A stretch of DNA of 7,259 nt from the NCBI GenBank assembly GCA_045580005.1, contig JAZNMZ010000022.1, forward strand, positions 1 through 7,259. The letters run 5' to 3'. The notes beneath the pieces were generated by a model. That model was not told the DNA's origin, did no database searches, and worked only from the letters and a program-made list of their open reading frames with translations. Shown in pieces: positions 1-6,335 of the stretch; the stretch's first letter is position 1, and every line of letters starts with the position of its first letter. The stretch is from UMGS1052 sp045580005 (lineage in GTDB: Bacteria; Bacillota; Clostridia; Oscillospirales; CAG-382). Both the position numbers and the translations under genes were made by a program.

Positions 1-125
1 CTTTCGGAAAGGTACTTGTGGAGCTTTACGCCGTCCTTGTAATCAATGAATTCAACCTTGTCTGCGCAGAAATTACAAACCTTTTTTCTCTTGTGGTTCT
101 TAAACTGCTTCTGTTCTCTATCCAT
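1..125 (-). CDS. rpsR: 30S ribosomal protein S18, N-terminal part (runs off left edge)
   Basis: The first 41 codons of small-subunit ribosomal protein S18, which binds 16S rRNA together with S6 on the platform of the 30S subunit. The translation starts MDREQKQFKNHKRKK and continues with a Cys17-x-x-Cys20 pair (VCNFCADK) and the conserved EFIDYKD block, which is the usual S18 N-terminus of the cysteine-containing form. The ATG at 123-125 is preceded by a strong AGGAGG site. The gene is third in the S6-SSB-S18 operon, 38 bases after the ssb stop, and has no promoter of its own that I can see. The C-terminal half lies outside the window, so completeness cannot be judged. Identity is secure from motif and gene order. 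Confidence 0.95.
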   Translation of the reverse strand, partial: MDREQKQFKNHKRKKVCNFCADKVEFIDYKDGVKLHKYLSE

Positions 126-133
126 TTTACATA

Positions 134-139
134 CCTCCT
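134..139 (-). promoter_or_regulatory. Ribosome binding site of rpsR
   Basis: Perfect AGGAGG eight bases before the rpsR ATG, in the 38-base gap after ssb. Its strength fits the need for S18 to be made in large amounts from a downstream position in the message. Confidence 0.85.
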
Positions 140-163
140 ATAGAATTTGTCGGGACCGCCATT

Positions 164-613
164 TTAGAACGGCAAATCCTCTTCTGTGGGAACTTCAACA
201 AATGAAGCTTCCGGCACGCCGGCGTCACTCTGCTTCATAGCAGGGGGCTCGCCGTAGAATGTGCCCTGTGATCTGGGCTGGCTGTCTGTCTTGCGCTCAA
301 CGAAAGAAACTTCGTCTGCAACAACCTCGACAGTGTAGCGCTTCTGACCGTTTTGGTCTGTCCAGTTTCTCGACTGAAGCGCACCGCATACAAGTATCGG
401 TTTGCCTTTTGTGAAATACTGAACAACAAATTCAGCAGTTGCTCTCCAACATACGATGTCAAAGAAATCTGCCTGTACCGCATCGCCTTCTTTGGCATAT
501 CTGCGGCCTACTGCAATTCTAAAAGATGTCACGCTTACGCCTGACGGTGTCTTTTTGAGCTCGGGGTCTGCTACGAGATTACCGATGAGAATGACTTTGT
601 TAAAACTTGCCAT
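164..613 (-). CDS. ssb: Single-stranded DNA-binding protein
   Basis: SSB of 149 residues, which coats single-stranded DNA during replication, repair and recombination and recruits partner proteins through its C-terminal tip. The OB-fold spans about residues 1-107. It opens with MASFNKVILIGNL, followed by the DPE and TPSG-V-V-SF blocks, DFFDIVCW with Trp56, and a second strand region with Trp82. After it comes a short hydrophilic linker with few glycines, then an acidic tail ending DLPF, the conserved partner-binding tip. Length is slightly short for Firmicutes SSB because of the brief linker. The ATG follows an AAGGTGG site at a somewhat long spacing of about 11 bases. The gene starts 22 bases after the rpsF stop, the normal Firmicutes arrangement that ties SSB supply to ribosomal protein transcription. 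Confidence 0.97.
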   Translation of the reverse strand: MASFNKVILIGNLVADPELKKTPSGVSVTSFRIAVGRRYAKEGDAVQADFFDIVCWRATAEFVVQYFTKGKPILVCGALQSRNWTDQNGQKRYTVEVVADEVSFVERKTDSQPRSQGTFYGEPPAMKQSDAGVPEASFVEVPTEEDLPF

Positions 614-635
614 TACAAAAATCCACCTTTCAGAA

Positions 636-929
636 TTACTTGTCAGTTCTTACAACGAGCGAACGAAGAATACCGTCCGTAATGTTGTAAATACGGCTGA
701 TTTCAGCAGGGAAAGCGGGAGCGGCTGTGAAGTTAACTACTACATAATAGCCCTCGGTATAATCCTCTATAGGATAAGCAAGCTTTCTCTTGCCCCACTC
801 ATTAACTGTTTCGATAGTACCGTTAGCTTCGATAAGTTTTGTAAACTTTTCTACAAGCTCCTTTGTAGCCTCCTCGGAAAGTTCCGGGTTGATAACAAAA
901 ACGGTTTCGTACTTATTAATAAGTTCCAT
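636..929 (-). CDS. rpsF: 30S ribosomal protein S6
   Basis: Ribosomal protein S6, 97 residues, which forms a dimer with S18 on the 16S rRNA platform. The sequence starts MELINKYETVFVINPELSEE and contains the family blocks NEWGKRKLAYPIEDYTEGYYVV and the C-terminal ITDGILRSLVVR segment. I place the start at the ATG at 927-929 because a near-perfect AAGGAGGT site (937-944) lies seven bases upstream and S6 proteins normally begin a few residues before YETV. An in-frame GTG at 1005-1007 would add 26 residues of leader sequence. It sits at the predicted transcription start and inside the hairpin region, so it is rejected. This is the first gene of the S6-SSB-S18 operon, and the S6:S18 complex is known in other bacteria to repress its own message through the leader. 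Confidence 0.97.
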   Translation of the reverse strand: MELINKYETVFVINPELSEEATKELVEKFTKLIEANGTIETVNEWGKRKLAYPIEDYTEGYYVVVNFTAAPAFPAEISRIYNITDGILRSLVVRTDK

Positions 930-1010
930 TTTTTGCACCTCCTTCTGGACATAAGACTCCAAATCTTTTTGTTTGGAGTAAGGAGAAAGACTCTCATAGT
1001 CTTTCACGGT
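930..1010 (-). promoter_or_regulatory. Structured rpsF leader, candidate S6:S18 autoregulatory region
   Basis: The predicted 5' untranslated region is about 80 bases. Hairpin 1 pairs GAAAGACU (998-1005) with AGUCUUUC (985-992) around a five-base loop. Hairpin 2 pairs ACUCCAAA (972-979) with UUUGGAGU (956-963) around an eight-base loop. Both stems are perfect 8-bp matches. Between them, CUCCUU (980-985) is complementary to AAGGAG of the rpsF ribosome binding site (939-944), so an alternative fold could hide it. A CCG triplet lies at 1007-1009 just 5' of hairpin 1. Rpsf leaders in other bacteria carry a CCG-containing motif bound by S6:S18, but I cannot confirm that this CCG is in the required structural context. 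The hairpins are seen directly. The regulatory role is inferred. Confidence 0.55.
937..944 (-). promoter_or_regulatory. Ribosome binding site of rpsF (decides the start)
   Basis: AAGGAGGT seven bases before the ATG at 929. It fixes the S6 start and rules out the longer in-frame reading from 1007. The upstream segment CUCCUU at 980-985 can pair with it, see the leader entry. Confidence 0.85.
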
Positions 1011-1015
1011 AGATT

Positions 1016-1044
1016 ATTATACTATACTTTTGCGGTTTTGTCAA
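1016..1044 (-). promoter_or_regulatory. Sigma-A-type promoter of the rpsF-ssb-rpsR operon
   Basis: A consensus -35 TTGACA at 1039-1044 and a consensus -10 TATAAT at 1016-1021 are separated by exactly 17 bases. Transcription should begin near 1008-1011. All twelve bases match, as expected for a highly expressed ribosomal operon. The promoter lies in the 144-base gap between the PLP kinase stop and rpsF, so the operon can be transcribed independently of the genes upstream. Confidence 0.93.
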
Positions 1045-1073
1045 GAGTTTTTGGAAAATTTACCGCCGGATAT

Positions 1074-1919
1074 TCATTCTTTGATTATTTTTATAAGTTT
1101 ATAAAGACCATTTTCAAAGTCTACGCCGTGTCTTACATCTGCACCTGCGCGCTTTGTGCGCTCTACCGCACCCGCGGTGTATTCGACAGCGACCTGTGTT
1201 GCCTTGTCTATATCCTTGCCGTTAAGCATTGCCGCAAGCAATGAGCTTGCAAAGACATCGCCCGTGCCGTGAAAAAAACCTTCAACAAGAGGTCCTCTGT
1301 GGCTGTATACCTTGCCCTGAGCCTTGTCGTAGGCAACGGCTCCGATTAAAGCTTTCCCGAAATGCACACCACTCAGCACCGCATATCTCGGACCAAGATC
1401 GCACAGCCTCTCAAGCAAGCCTTGTATGTAACCGTCGGGATAATCTTTTTCTATATACTGCTCGCCGAGAAGCAGGCACGCTTCGGTAATATTGGGAACT
1501 ATAATATCTGCGCTCGCGCAAAGTTTTTTCATTTCTATTACATAATCTTTTGAAAATGCGTCATACAGCTTTCCTGCGTCTCCCATAACAGGGTCTACCA
1601 TTACAAGCGTGCCGTCCGTGCGGAAATCGCGGATGAGATTTTCGACAATTTCAATCTGTGAAAGCGAGCCGAGATAGCCTGTGTATATAGAATCGGCAAG
1701 AAGACCGAGCTTTTCCCAGTGCGAGATTATCTTTGTCATCTCGTCTGTAAGGTCAAGGAAGGTATATTCTGAAAAGCCGCCCGTCTGAGTAGACAAAAGC
1801 GCTGTCGGAAGTACAAGCGTTTCGGCGCCTGCAGCCGAAAGTATGGGCAGTGCCGCCGTGAGCGAGCATCTTCCCACGCAGGAAATGTCGTGGACGGCTA
1901 TAACCCTTTTTTGTTTCAT
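1074..1919 (-). CDS. pdxY: Pyridoxal/pyridoxamine kinase (PfkB/ribokinase superfamily)
   Basis: ATP-dependent kinase of 281 residues that phosphorylates the 5'-hydroxyl of B6 vitamers (pyridoxal, pyridoxamine or pyridoxine), feeding the PLP pool in the cytosol. Visible family marks are the N-terminal vitamer-binding stretch AVHDISCVGRCSLT (about 8-21), YTGYLGS (79-85), VDPVMGD (108-114), PNITEA (142-147) and HGTGDVFASS (217-226), where GTGD forms the anion hole and Asp221 is the expected catalytic base. Full length for a PdxY-type enzyme. An AGGAG site (1927-1931) sits seven bases before the ATG. It starts 15 bases after the cysK stop, so it is probably co-transcribed with that PLP enzyme. 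Exact vitamer preference cannot be read from sequence, and a HMP kinase-like activity is less likely. The gene symbol is a best family match. Confidence 0.9.
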   Translation of the reverse strand: MKQKRVIAVHDISCVGRCSLTAALPILSAAGAETLVLPTALLSTQTGGFSEYTFLDLTDEMTKIISHWEKLGLLADSIYTGYLGSLSQIEIVENLIRDFRTDGTLVMVDPVMGDAGKLYDAFSKDYVIEMKKLCASADIIVPNITEACLLLGEQYIEKDYPDGYIQGLLERLCDLGPRYAVLSGVHFGKALIGAVAYDKAQGKVYSHRGPLVEGFFHGTGDVFASSLLAAMLNGKDIDKATQVAVEYTAGAVERTKRAGADVRHGVDFENGLYKLIKIIKE

Positions 1920-1926
1920 AAAATTT

Positions 1927-1931
1927 CTCCT
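1927..1931 (-). promoter_or_regulatory. Ribosome binding site of the PLP kinase gene
   Basis: AGGAG seven bases before the ATG at 1919, inside the 15-base gap after cysK. It supports the chosen start and translation from a shared message. Confidence 0.7.
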
Positions 1932-1934
1932 GTG

Positions 1935-2864
1935 TCAGTCTGCAAAAAGATTTGAGGAAAGGTAGTGCTCACCTGTGTCGGGAAGAAACGCAACTATCGT
2001 CTTGCCTCGGTTTTCCTCGCGCCCTGCAAGTTCTGCCGCCGCGGCGATGGCAGCTCCCGAGGTGATTCCGACAAGAAGTCCCTGCGTATGTGCCATCTTT
2101 TTGCAGGCAGTATATGCCTGCTCGGTGCTTATCGTGAGAATCTCATCGCACACGCTGCTGTCAAAGTTTTCGGGTACAAAGTTTGCTCCGATTCCCTGAA
2201 GCTTGTGCGATCCCGCTCTGCCCTTTGTGATGAGCGGAGAGTCCTGAGGTTCAAATCCGACAATCTTTATGTCGGGATTTTTTTCTTTTAAATATCTGCC
2301 CGTGCCCGAAATCGTTCCGCCCGTGCCGATACCTGCGACAAAAATATCTACCTTGCCGTCTGTGTCACGCCATATTTCGGGGCCTGTGCTCTTGTAGTGC
2401 GCATCAGGGTTTGCAGGATTGTCAAACTGCGACGGAATGAAGCTGTTGGGATAGTGCTCTTTAAGTTCGTTTGCCTTTTCTATTGAGCCTTTCATACCGA
2501 GCGCGCCGTCTGTCAGCACAAGCTCCGCGCCGTATGCCGCGAGAAGATTTCTCCTCTCTGCCGACATTGTGTCGGGCATTGTGAGAATAACTCTGAGTCC
2601 CATAGCCCTGCCTATTGCGGCAAGACCTATGCCGGTGTTGCCGCTTGTCGGCTCTATGATGACTGTATTTTCGTCTATGGTGCCTTTCTCCCACGCCGAG
2701 GTAAGCATTTCAAGTGCAACTCTGTCCTTGGCGCTTCCCGCGGGATTAAAAAGCTCAAGCTTGCCGAGTATGCGCGTCACAGCACCATACTCCGCAGCAA
2801 GAGCATCAAGGCTCATGAGAGGGGTGTTTCCGACAAGGTCGGCTATATTTTTCTTTATATTCAT
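1935..2864 (-). CDS. cysK: Cysteine synthase (O-acetylserine sulfhydrylase)
   Basis: PLP-dependent enzyme of 309 residues that makes L-cysteine from O-acetylserine and sulfide, a fold-type II (beta family) enzyme of the cytosol. Seen in the sequence: NPAGSAKDR with the PLP-binding Lys46, the substrate-binding loop TSGNTG (73-78), the phosphate-cradling glycine loop GIGTGGTISG (178-187), and a late GITSGAA segment near the pyridine nitrogen. Length is typical of CysK. The ATG at 2862-2864 has a GGAGAG site just upstream, in the 12-base gap after the nucleotidyltransferase gene. The PLP loop NPAGS-KDR is also typical of CysM-type enzymes, so a CysM-like substrate range is possible. No T-box or other cysteine-responsive leader lies in front of it, so it seems to be expressed from the upstream polysaccharide promoter. 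Confidence 0.94.
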   Translation of the reverse strand: MNIKKNIADLVGNTPLMSLDALAAEYGAVTRILGKLELFNPAGSAKDRVALEMLTSAWEKGTIDENTVIIEPTSGNTGIGLAAIGRAMGLRVILTMPDTMSAERRNLLAAYGAELVLTDGALGMKGSIEKANELKEHYPNSFIPSQFDNPANPDAHYKSTGPEIWRDTDGKVDIFVAGIGTGGTISGTGRYLKEKNPDIKIVGFEPQDSPLITKGRAGSHKLQGIGANFVPENFDSSVCDEILTISTEQAYTACKKMAHTQGLLVGITSGAAIAAAAELAGREENRGKTIVAFLPDTGEHYLSSNLFAD

Positions 2865-2876
2865 ACGCTCTCCGTT

Positions 2877-4007
2877 TTACAGTCCTGTTATATCAAAAAT
2901 TTGTCTTAATTTTTTGCTCTTTTCGGTGTTGTCTTTTGCGAGGATGTCCTTTTCCTTACTGAGTCTGTCCTTATCCTTGGTCACAAAGCCTATAAGTCTT
3001 TTTGCATAATAGTAGGGCAGTGCCGCAGGACGCTTCTGCAGGGCAGGATACTTCTCGCTCATAAATCGGTATGACGGAAAGACGCGTCTTATGGCATAAC
3101 TGAGTTTTGAGCCGCCCTCGTCCTTTACAAGCACTGTAGTATCACCGTAGCCGCCGAGCAGAATATACTCGGTGAGGATGTACTCGCTTTCCGAAAGCTC
3201 TTTTCCCGAGAGCCACGCTTTGCACAGCGAGCGCATTTGCTGACCGAATTTTAAAAGGTCTATTTTGGCAAGCTCCGCATTTATATATTCAAAATCAAGC
3301 TGGCACTTGTTTTCAAGTATATACATATCGAGCATCGGGCGCATATCAATGCCACCGAACTTGAAATGCTTCATCGCGTGAAAAACGGTATAGATATACT
3401 CATCCGACGGCGAGAAGTGATATTCGTACCCGCCGACCTGCACGCTCTTTTGCCACACATCAGAATAGTACTTATCTATCACCTCAATCTGCATACACAG
3501 GTTGTGGTGCATTTCTATATTGACCTCGCCCTTGAGATATTCGTCGTGATTAGCGTCGCTGTGATACATCTCGTATCCGAGCTCATTCATAATCGCACGC
3601 ACATCTTCCCGTCTGCTCTTATCGTAATATATGTCTATATCGTTTGAAGTTCGCATTTCTCGCACAGGATAAAGCTCGCGCAAAAGAATTCCCTTGATGG
3701 GAAGAAATTTTATCTTCTCCGAGGTAAGTCTTTCCTTGAGTATGCTATACTCGTAGTCCTGCGATATCATCTGGTGTATGCGGTGAAGCTTTTTGTTCAC
3801 AACCTTTTTTAAGCTTTCATCGTCAAGCTGTGAGCAAAAGTCGTCCGACAGGGCAAGCATTTGAGAAACGCCGTTTTTTGCCGCAAGAGAGTATAGGTGC
3901 ATGGAGTCGCACTCTATCACGGGAAAAGCCCTGCCGTCAAGTGCGGCAGAAACAGCTTTAAAAAGGTCGTGTGACACTTCTTTGAAATTTGGTTTTATAT
4001 TATTCAT
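2877..4007 (-). CDS. Nucleotidyltransferase-fold family protein (NTP_transf_5-like)
   Basis: A 376-residue protein that I assign to the uncharacterised nucleotidyltransferase family often annotated NTP_transf_5. The core is at about residues 98-129: KIKFLPIKG (Lys105-Gly106), then an aromatic/Arg stretch, then SNDIDIYYD with Asp123 and Asp125 as likely metal ligands, and a third acidic position in NIEMHH (Glu165). The rest is largely helical with no signal peptide or membrane segment. Start: the ATG at 4005-4007 overlaps the end of the 2-epimerase gene by eight bases, which implies translational coupling. The in-frame GTG at 4052 lies deeper inside that gene and is rejected. Members of this family occur in surface polysaccharide and peptide-modification loci. 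The substrate is unknown, and a role in modifying the glycan or its donor is only inferred from position. Confidence 0.8.
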   Translation of the reverse strand: MNNIKPNFKEVSHDLFKAVSAALDGRAFPVIECDSMHLYSLAAKNGVSQMLALSDDFCSQLDDESLKKVVNKKLHRIHQMISQDYEYSILKERLTSEKIKFLPIKGILLRELYPVREMRTSNDIDIYYDKSRREDVRAIMNELGYEMYHSDANHDEYLKGEVNIEMHHNLCMQIEVIDKYYSDVWQKSVQVGGYEYHFSPSDEYIYTVFHAMKHFKFGGIDMRPMLDMYILENKCQLDFEYINAELAKIDLLKFGQQMRSLCKAWLSGKELSESEYILTEYILLGGYGDTTVLVKDEGGSKLSYAIRRVFPSYRFMSEKYPALQKRPAALPYYYAKRLIGFVTKDKDRLSKEKDILAKDNTEKSKKLRQIFDITGL

Positions 4008-5094
4008 TTTCCAATATATCGGCAATTCTCTTGCAGGCAAAGCCGTCACCATAGGGGTTTGATGCGCGGCTCATTGCGTCGTAAGAGTCCTTGTTCTCCA
4101 AAAGCTCCTTAAAGTTTTTGTATATAACTTCCTCATCTGTTCCGACAAGCTTGAGTGTTCCTGCTCTTATTCCCTCGGGGCGCTCTGTAGTATCGCGCAT
4201 TACAAGGACAGGCTTTCCTAGCGAGGGGGCTTCCTCCTGGATTCCGCCACTGTCGGTGAGTATCATAAAGCTGCGTGCAAGGAAGTTGTGAAAATCAAGA
4301 ACCTCAAGCGGTTCAATAATCCTTATTCTGTCACAACCCGACAGCTCATCGCTTGCCGCCTGTCTTACGGCAGGGTTCATATGAATGGGGTATATCGCCT
4401 TTACATCGTCGTGCTCCTCGACAATTCTTCTTATTGCGCGGAACATTCTGTGCATAGGCTCGCCGAGATTTTCTCTCCTGTGGGCAGTAATCATAATAAG
4501 GCGCGAGTCGCTCGCCCACGAAAGCTCGGGATGAGTATAATCCTCCCTTACGGTTGTCTTGAGGGCGTCAATCGCTGTATTTCCCGTTACATAAATGCTC
4601 TTCTCATCCTTTCCCTCGCGCAGAAGATTCTGCTTTGAAAGCTCGGTGGGAGCAAAATTATACTTTGCAACAATACCGACCGCCTGGCGGTTGAATTCCT
4701 CGGGGTAGGGAGAGTACACATTGTATGTACGCAGTCCTGCCTCGACATGACCGATCGGAATCTGCATATAAAAGCAGGCAAGAGCCGTTACGAATGTTGT
4801 AGATGTGTCACCGTGCACAAGCACAACATCAGGGTGTTCCTTTTCGAGCACACCTCTTATGCTGTCAAGAATGTTTATTGTCACATCAAAAAGCGTCTGC
4901 TTGTCTCTCATGATAGAAAGGTCATAATCAGGAGTTACCGAAAAAGCCTCAAGCACCTGATCGAGCATCTGTCTGTGCTGCCCTGTTACGCATACTGTGG
5001 TTTTGATGTTTTTTCTTGCTTTGAGTTCATTTACAAGAGGACACATTTTGATTGCCTCGGGTCGTGTTCCAAACACAAGCATTACATTTTTCAT
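4000..5094 (-). CDS. wecB: UDP-N-acetylglucosamine 2-epimerase (non-hydrolysing)
   Basis: A 364-residue enzyme that interconverts UDP-GlcNAc and UDP-ManNAc, supplying ManNAc-type units for wall or capsule glycans. Motifs in order: FGTRPEAIK (8-16), VTGQHRQML (36-44), VHGDTSTT with Asp96, GHVEAGLRT with Glu118, YPEEFNR with Glu132, TAHRRENLG with His205, TDSGGIQEEAP, and NPYGDG near the C-terminus. Asp96, Glu118, Glu132 and His205 match the acid/base and binding residues known in bacterial WecB/MnaA. Length is normal. The ATG lies one base after the stop of the glycosyltransferase gene, with an AAGGGA site upstream, so the two are tightly linked. Firmicutes literature also uses the name mnaA. 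No UDP-ManNAc dehydrogenase is seen in the window, so whether ManNAc itself or a ManNAcA derivative is the end product cannot be told. Confidence 0.95.
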   Translation of the reverse strand: MKNVMLVFGTRPEAIKMCPLVNELKARKNIKTTVCVTGQHRQMLDQVLEAFSVTPDYDLSIMRDKQTLFDVTINILDSIRGVLEKEHPDVVLVHGDTSTTFVTALACFYMQIPIGHVEAGLRTYNVYSPYPEEFNRQAVGIVAKYNFAPTELSKQNLLREGKDEKSIYVTGNTAIDALKTTVREDYTHPELSWASDSRLIMITAHRRENLGEPMHRMFRAIRRIVEEHDDVKAIYPIHMNPAVRQAASDELSGCDRIRIIEPLEVLDFHNFLARSFMILTDSGGIQEEAPSLGKPVLVMRDTTERPEGIRAGTLKLVGTDEEVIYKNFKELLENKDSYDAMSRASNPYGDGFACKRIADILENE

Positions 5095-5095
5095 A

Positions 5096-6226
5096 CTATT
5101 TTTCCCTTTTGTCTTTTGTGTATTTTATAGCTTCGTAGAGTTTTTCTGTAAGTTTTCTGTAGTCAAAATCTGCTGCCGCAAGCGCTGCGTTCTCACATAA
5201 CTCCGCATATTCCTCGGACGGAAGATTTTTGATAGCTTTCACTGCTTCACTCATGCTCTCGGCTGTCGCTTTCTCAAGAGAAATACCGCAACCGTAGTTC
5301 TGCACAAAATCTGCACCTGTTCTGATGTTGGAAAGCACCGGTCTTCCTGCAGCAAAGTACTCAAACAGCTTGTTTGAGCTGTTGCCATAGCGCCAGTTGT
5401 ACTTTTTTGTAGTATAGTTCATCACAAGAAGCGATGAGTTTGACAGGATATACGGAAGATTTTTCTTCTCGGTGTAACCCATATATCTAATATTTGAGAT
5501 TTTTTCGTTATCTATACGCGCACTTATATGCTCTGCCATATTTCCGCCGCCATAAATGAGGAATAAAATCTCGCTGTCATCAACAAGCTTCGCGCAGTCG
5601 AGCAAGGTGTCAATGTCGTTTACAGGTCTTACAGAGCCTGCATATGTGACGGTAAATACGCCCTGCGGCATATCGCATTTATACTTGTGCTTCTGGATTT
5701 CAAAAAGCTCAGTGTCAATGCCGTTGTTGACATAAAAGCTCTTGGAAACACAGTCCTCAAGCCCTGCCTCATAAAGATAATCGGTATCAAGAGGCTTTAG
5801 GAATATGAGAGCAGAGGCTTTTTTGTAGATATATTTTTCTACAGACAGAAGAATTTTTCCAACAATGCCACTCCGTCTTATTCTGCCGCTCATAAAGATA
5901 ACCTCAGGCCAGAAGTCGCGTACCTCGCAGATGCACGGCGCACCGAGCTTTTTTGCGACAAAAAGCCCCGAGAGCATTGTAAAGGGGTGTGGGCTTGACG
6001 CGATTATCACATCGGGCGCACCCTCGCTCTTTGCTTTTTTGACAGCAAGTCGGGCAGCTCTCAGTGCGTACTGTATCATGCCCAAAGCTCTTTTGTATCC
6101 GGAGCTGTTGTAGCTTATATTTCTTACAAAATGATAGCTTACGCCGTCCTCTGTGACTGTCTTGTGTCTTGCGCCGTCATTTATCAGCTGCTCTGACGAA
6201 TAGTGCAGATACGACGAGGCAAACAC
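5096..6226 (-). CDS. Family 4 glycosyltransferase, main reading frame (N-terminus displaced by a frameshift)
   Basis: Retaining GT-B glycosyltransferase of the GT4/WbuB-like type that adds a sugar to a lipid-linked glycan at the cytoplasmic membrane. The open frame gives 376 residues from a GTG at 6226. Visible are ASSPHPF (76-82), EVRDFWPE (101-108), a VNNGIDTELF linker segment, the TYAGSVRPVNDIDTLL start of the C-terminal Rossmann domain, and the donor-binding block SNKLFEYFAAGRPVLSN near 285-301. The first residues, VFASSYLHYS, normally lie about 35 residues inside such proteins. The missing N-terminal strand is found just upstream in another frame (next entry), giving about 412 residues if repaired, the usual size. 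The GTG at 6226 has no well-placed ribosome binding site. It is followed after one base by the 2-epimerase gene. The sugar donor is not predictable. Confidence 0.88.
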   Translation of the reverse strand: MFASSYLHYSSEQLINDGARHKTVTEDGVSYHFVRNISYNSSGYKRALGMIQYALRAARLAVKKAKSEGAPDVIIASSPHPFTMLSGLFVAKKLGAPCICEVRDFWPEVIFMSGRIRRSGIVGKILLSVEKYIYKKASALIFLKPLDTDYLYEAGLEDCVSKSFYVNNGIDTELFEIQKHKYKCDMPQGVFTVTYAGSVRPVNDIDTLLDCAKLVDDSEILFLIYGGGNMAEHISARIDNEKISNIRYMGYTEKKNLPYILSNSSLLVMNYTTKKYNWRYGNSSNKLFEYFAAGRPVLSNIRTGADFVQNYGCGISLEKATAESMSEAVKAIKNLPSEEYAELCENAALAAADFDYRKLTEKLYEAIKYTKDKREK

Positions 6227-6333
6227 CTCGACCGTATGCCCATGTGCACAAAGATGCTTGCTGAAAGGGCAGGTCTTTGCATTCCCGACATACTAAGAGG
6301 GGTTGCATAATGATGAAAAAACCATATTTTCAT
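6184..6333 (-). pseudogene. Displaced 5' end of the glycosyltransferase gene (frameshift near 6265-6271)
   Basis: An ATG at 6331-6333 starts a 49-codon frame ending at TGA 6184-6186. Its first 21 residues (MKIWFFHHYATP, then SMSGMQRP) are the canonical first strand and glycine-loop region of WbuB-like glycosyltransferases. After CCT (6271-6273) the homology continues in the other frame as FSKHLCAHGHTVEVFASSY, which leads straight into the main reading frame. Five bases, GCCCT, separate the two halves where six would restore the frame, so the simplest event is loss of one base in the CCC or TTT run. The start is supported by an AGGGGG site inside the end of the preceding sugar transferase gene, two bases after its stop. 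Either a true null allele, a phase-variable or edited site, or a sequencing or assembly error. I cannot tell which. Confidence 0.82.
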
Positions 6334-6335
6334 AG

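Noticed and set aside
930..1007. In-frame 26-codon extension of rpsF from a GTG at 1007
   Set aside because: It lies at the predicted transcription start and within the leader hairpins, lacks a ribosome binding site, and S6 normally begins just before the YETV block.
456..1244. Long plus-strand open frame of 262 codons across ssb, rpsF and the PLP kinase
   Set aside because: It is antisense to three firmly identified genes and to the rpsF promoter and leader. Its protein shows no recognisable domain.
4008..4052. 15-codon N-terminal extension of the nucleotidyltransferase from a GTG at 4052
   Set aside because: It reads through the 3' end of the 2-epimerase gene in another frame. The ATG at 4007, overlapping the stop, is the usual coupled arrangement.
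6261..6273. Programmed -1 ribosomal frameshifting in the glycosyltransferase
   Set aside because: Joining the two halves needs a -1 shift, but the zero-frame codons GCC CTT TCA do not form an X XXY YYZ slippery heptamer in the right phase, and I see no strong downstream stem.
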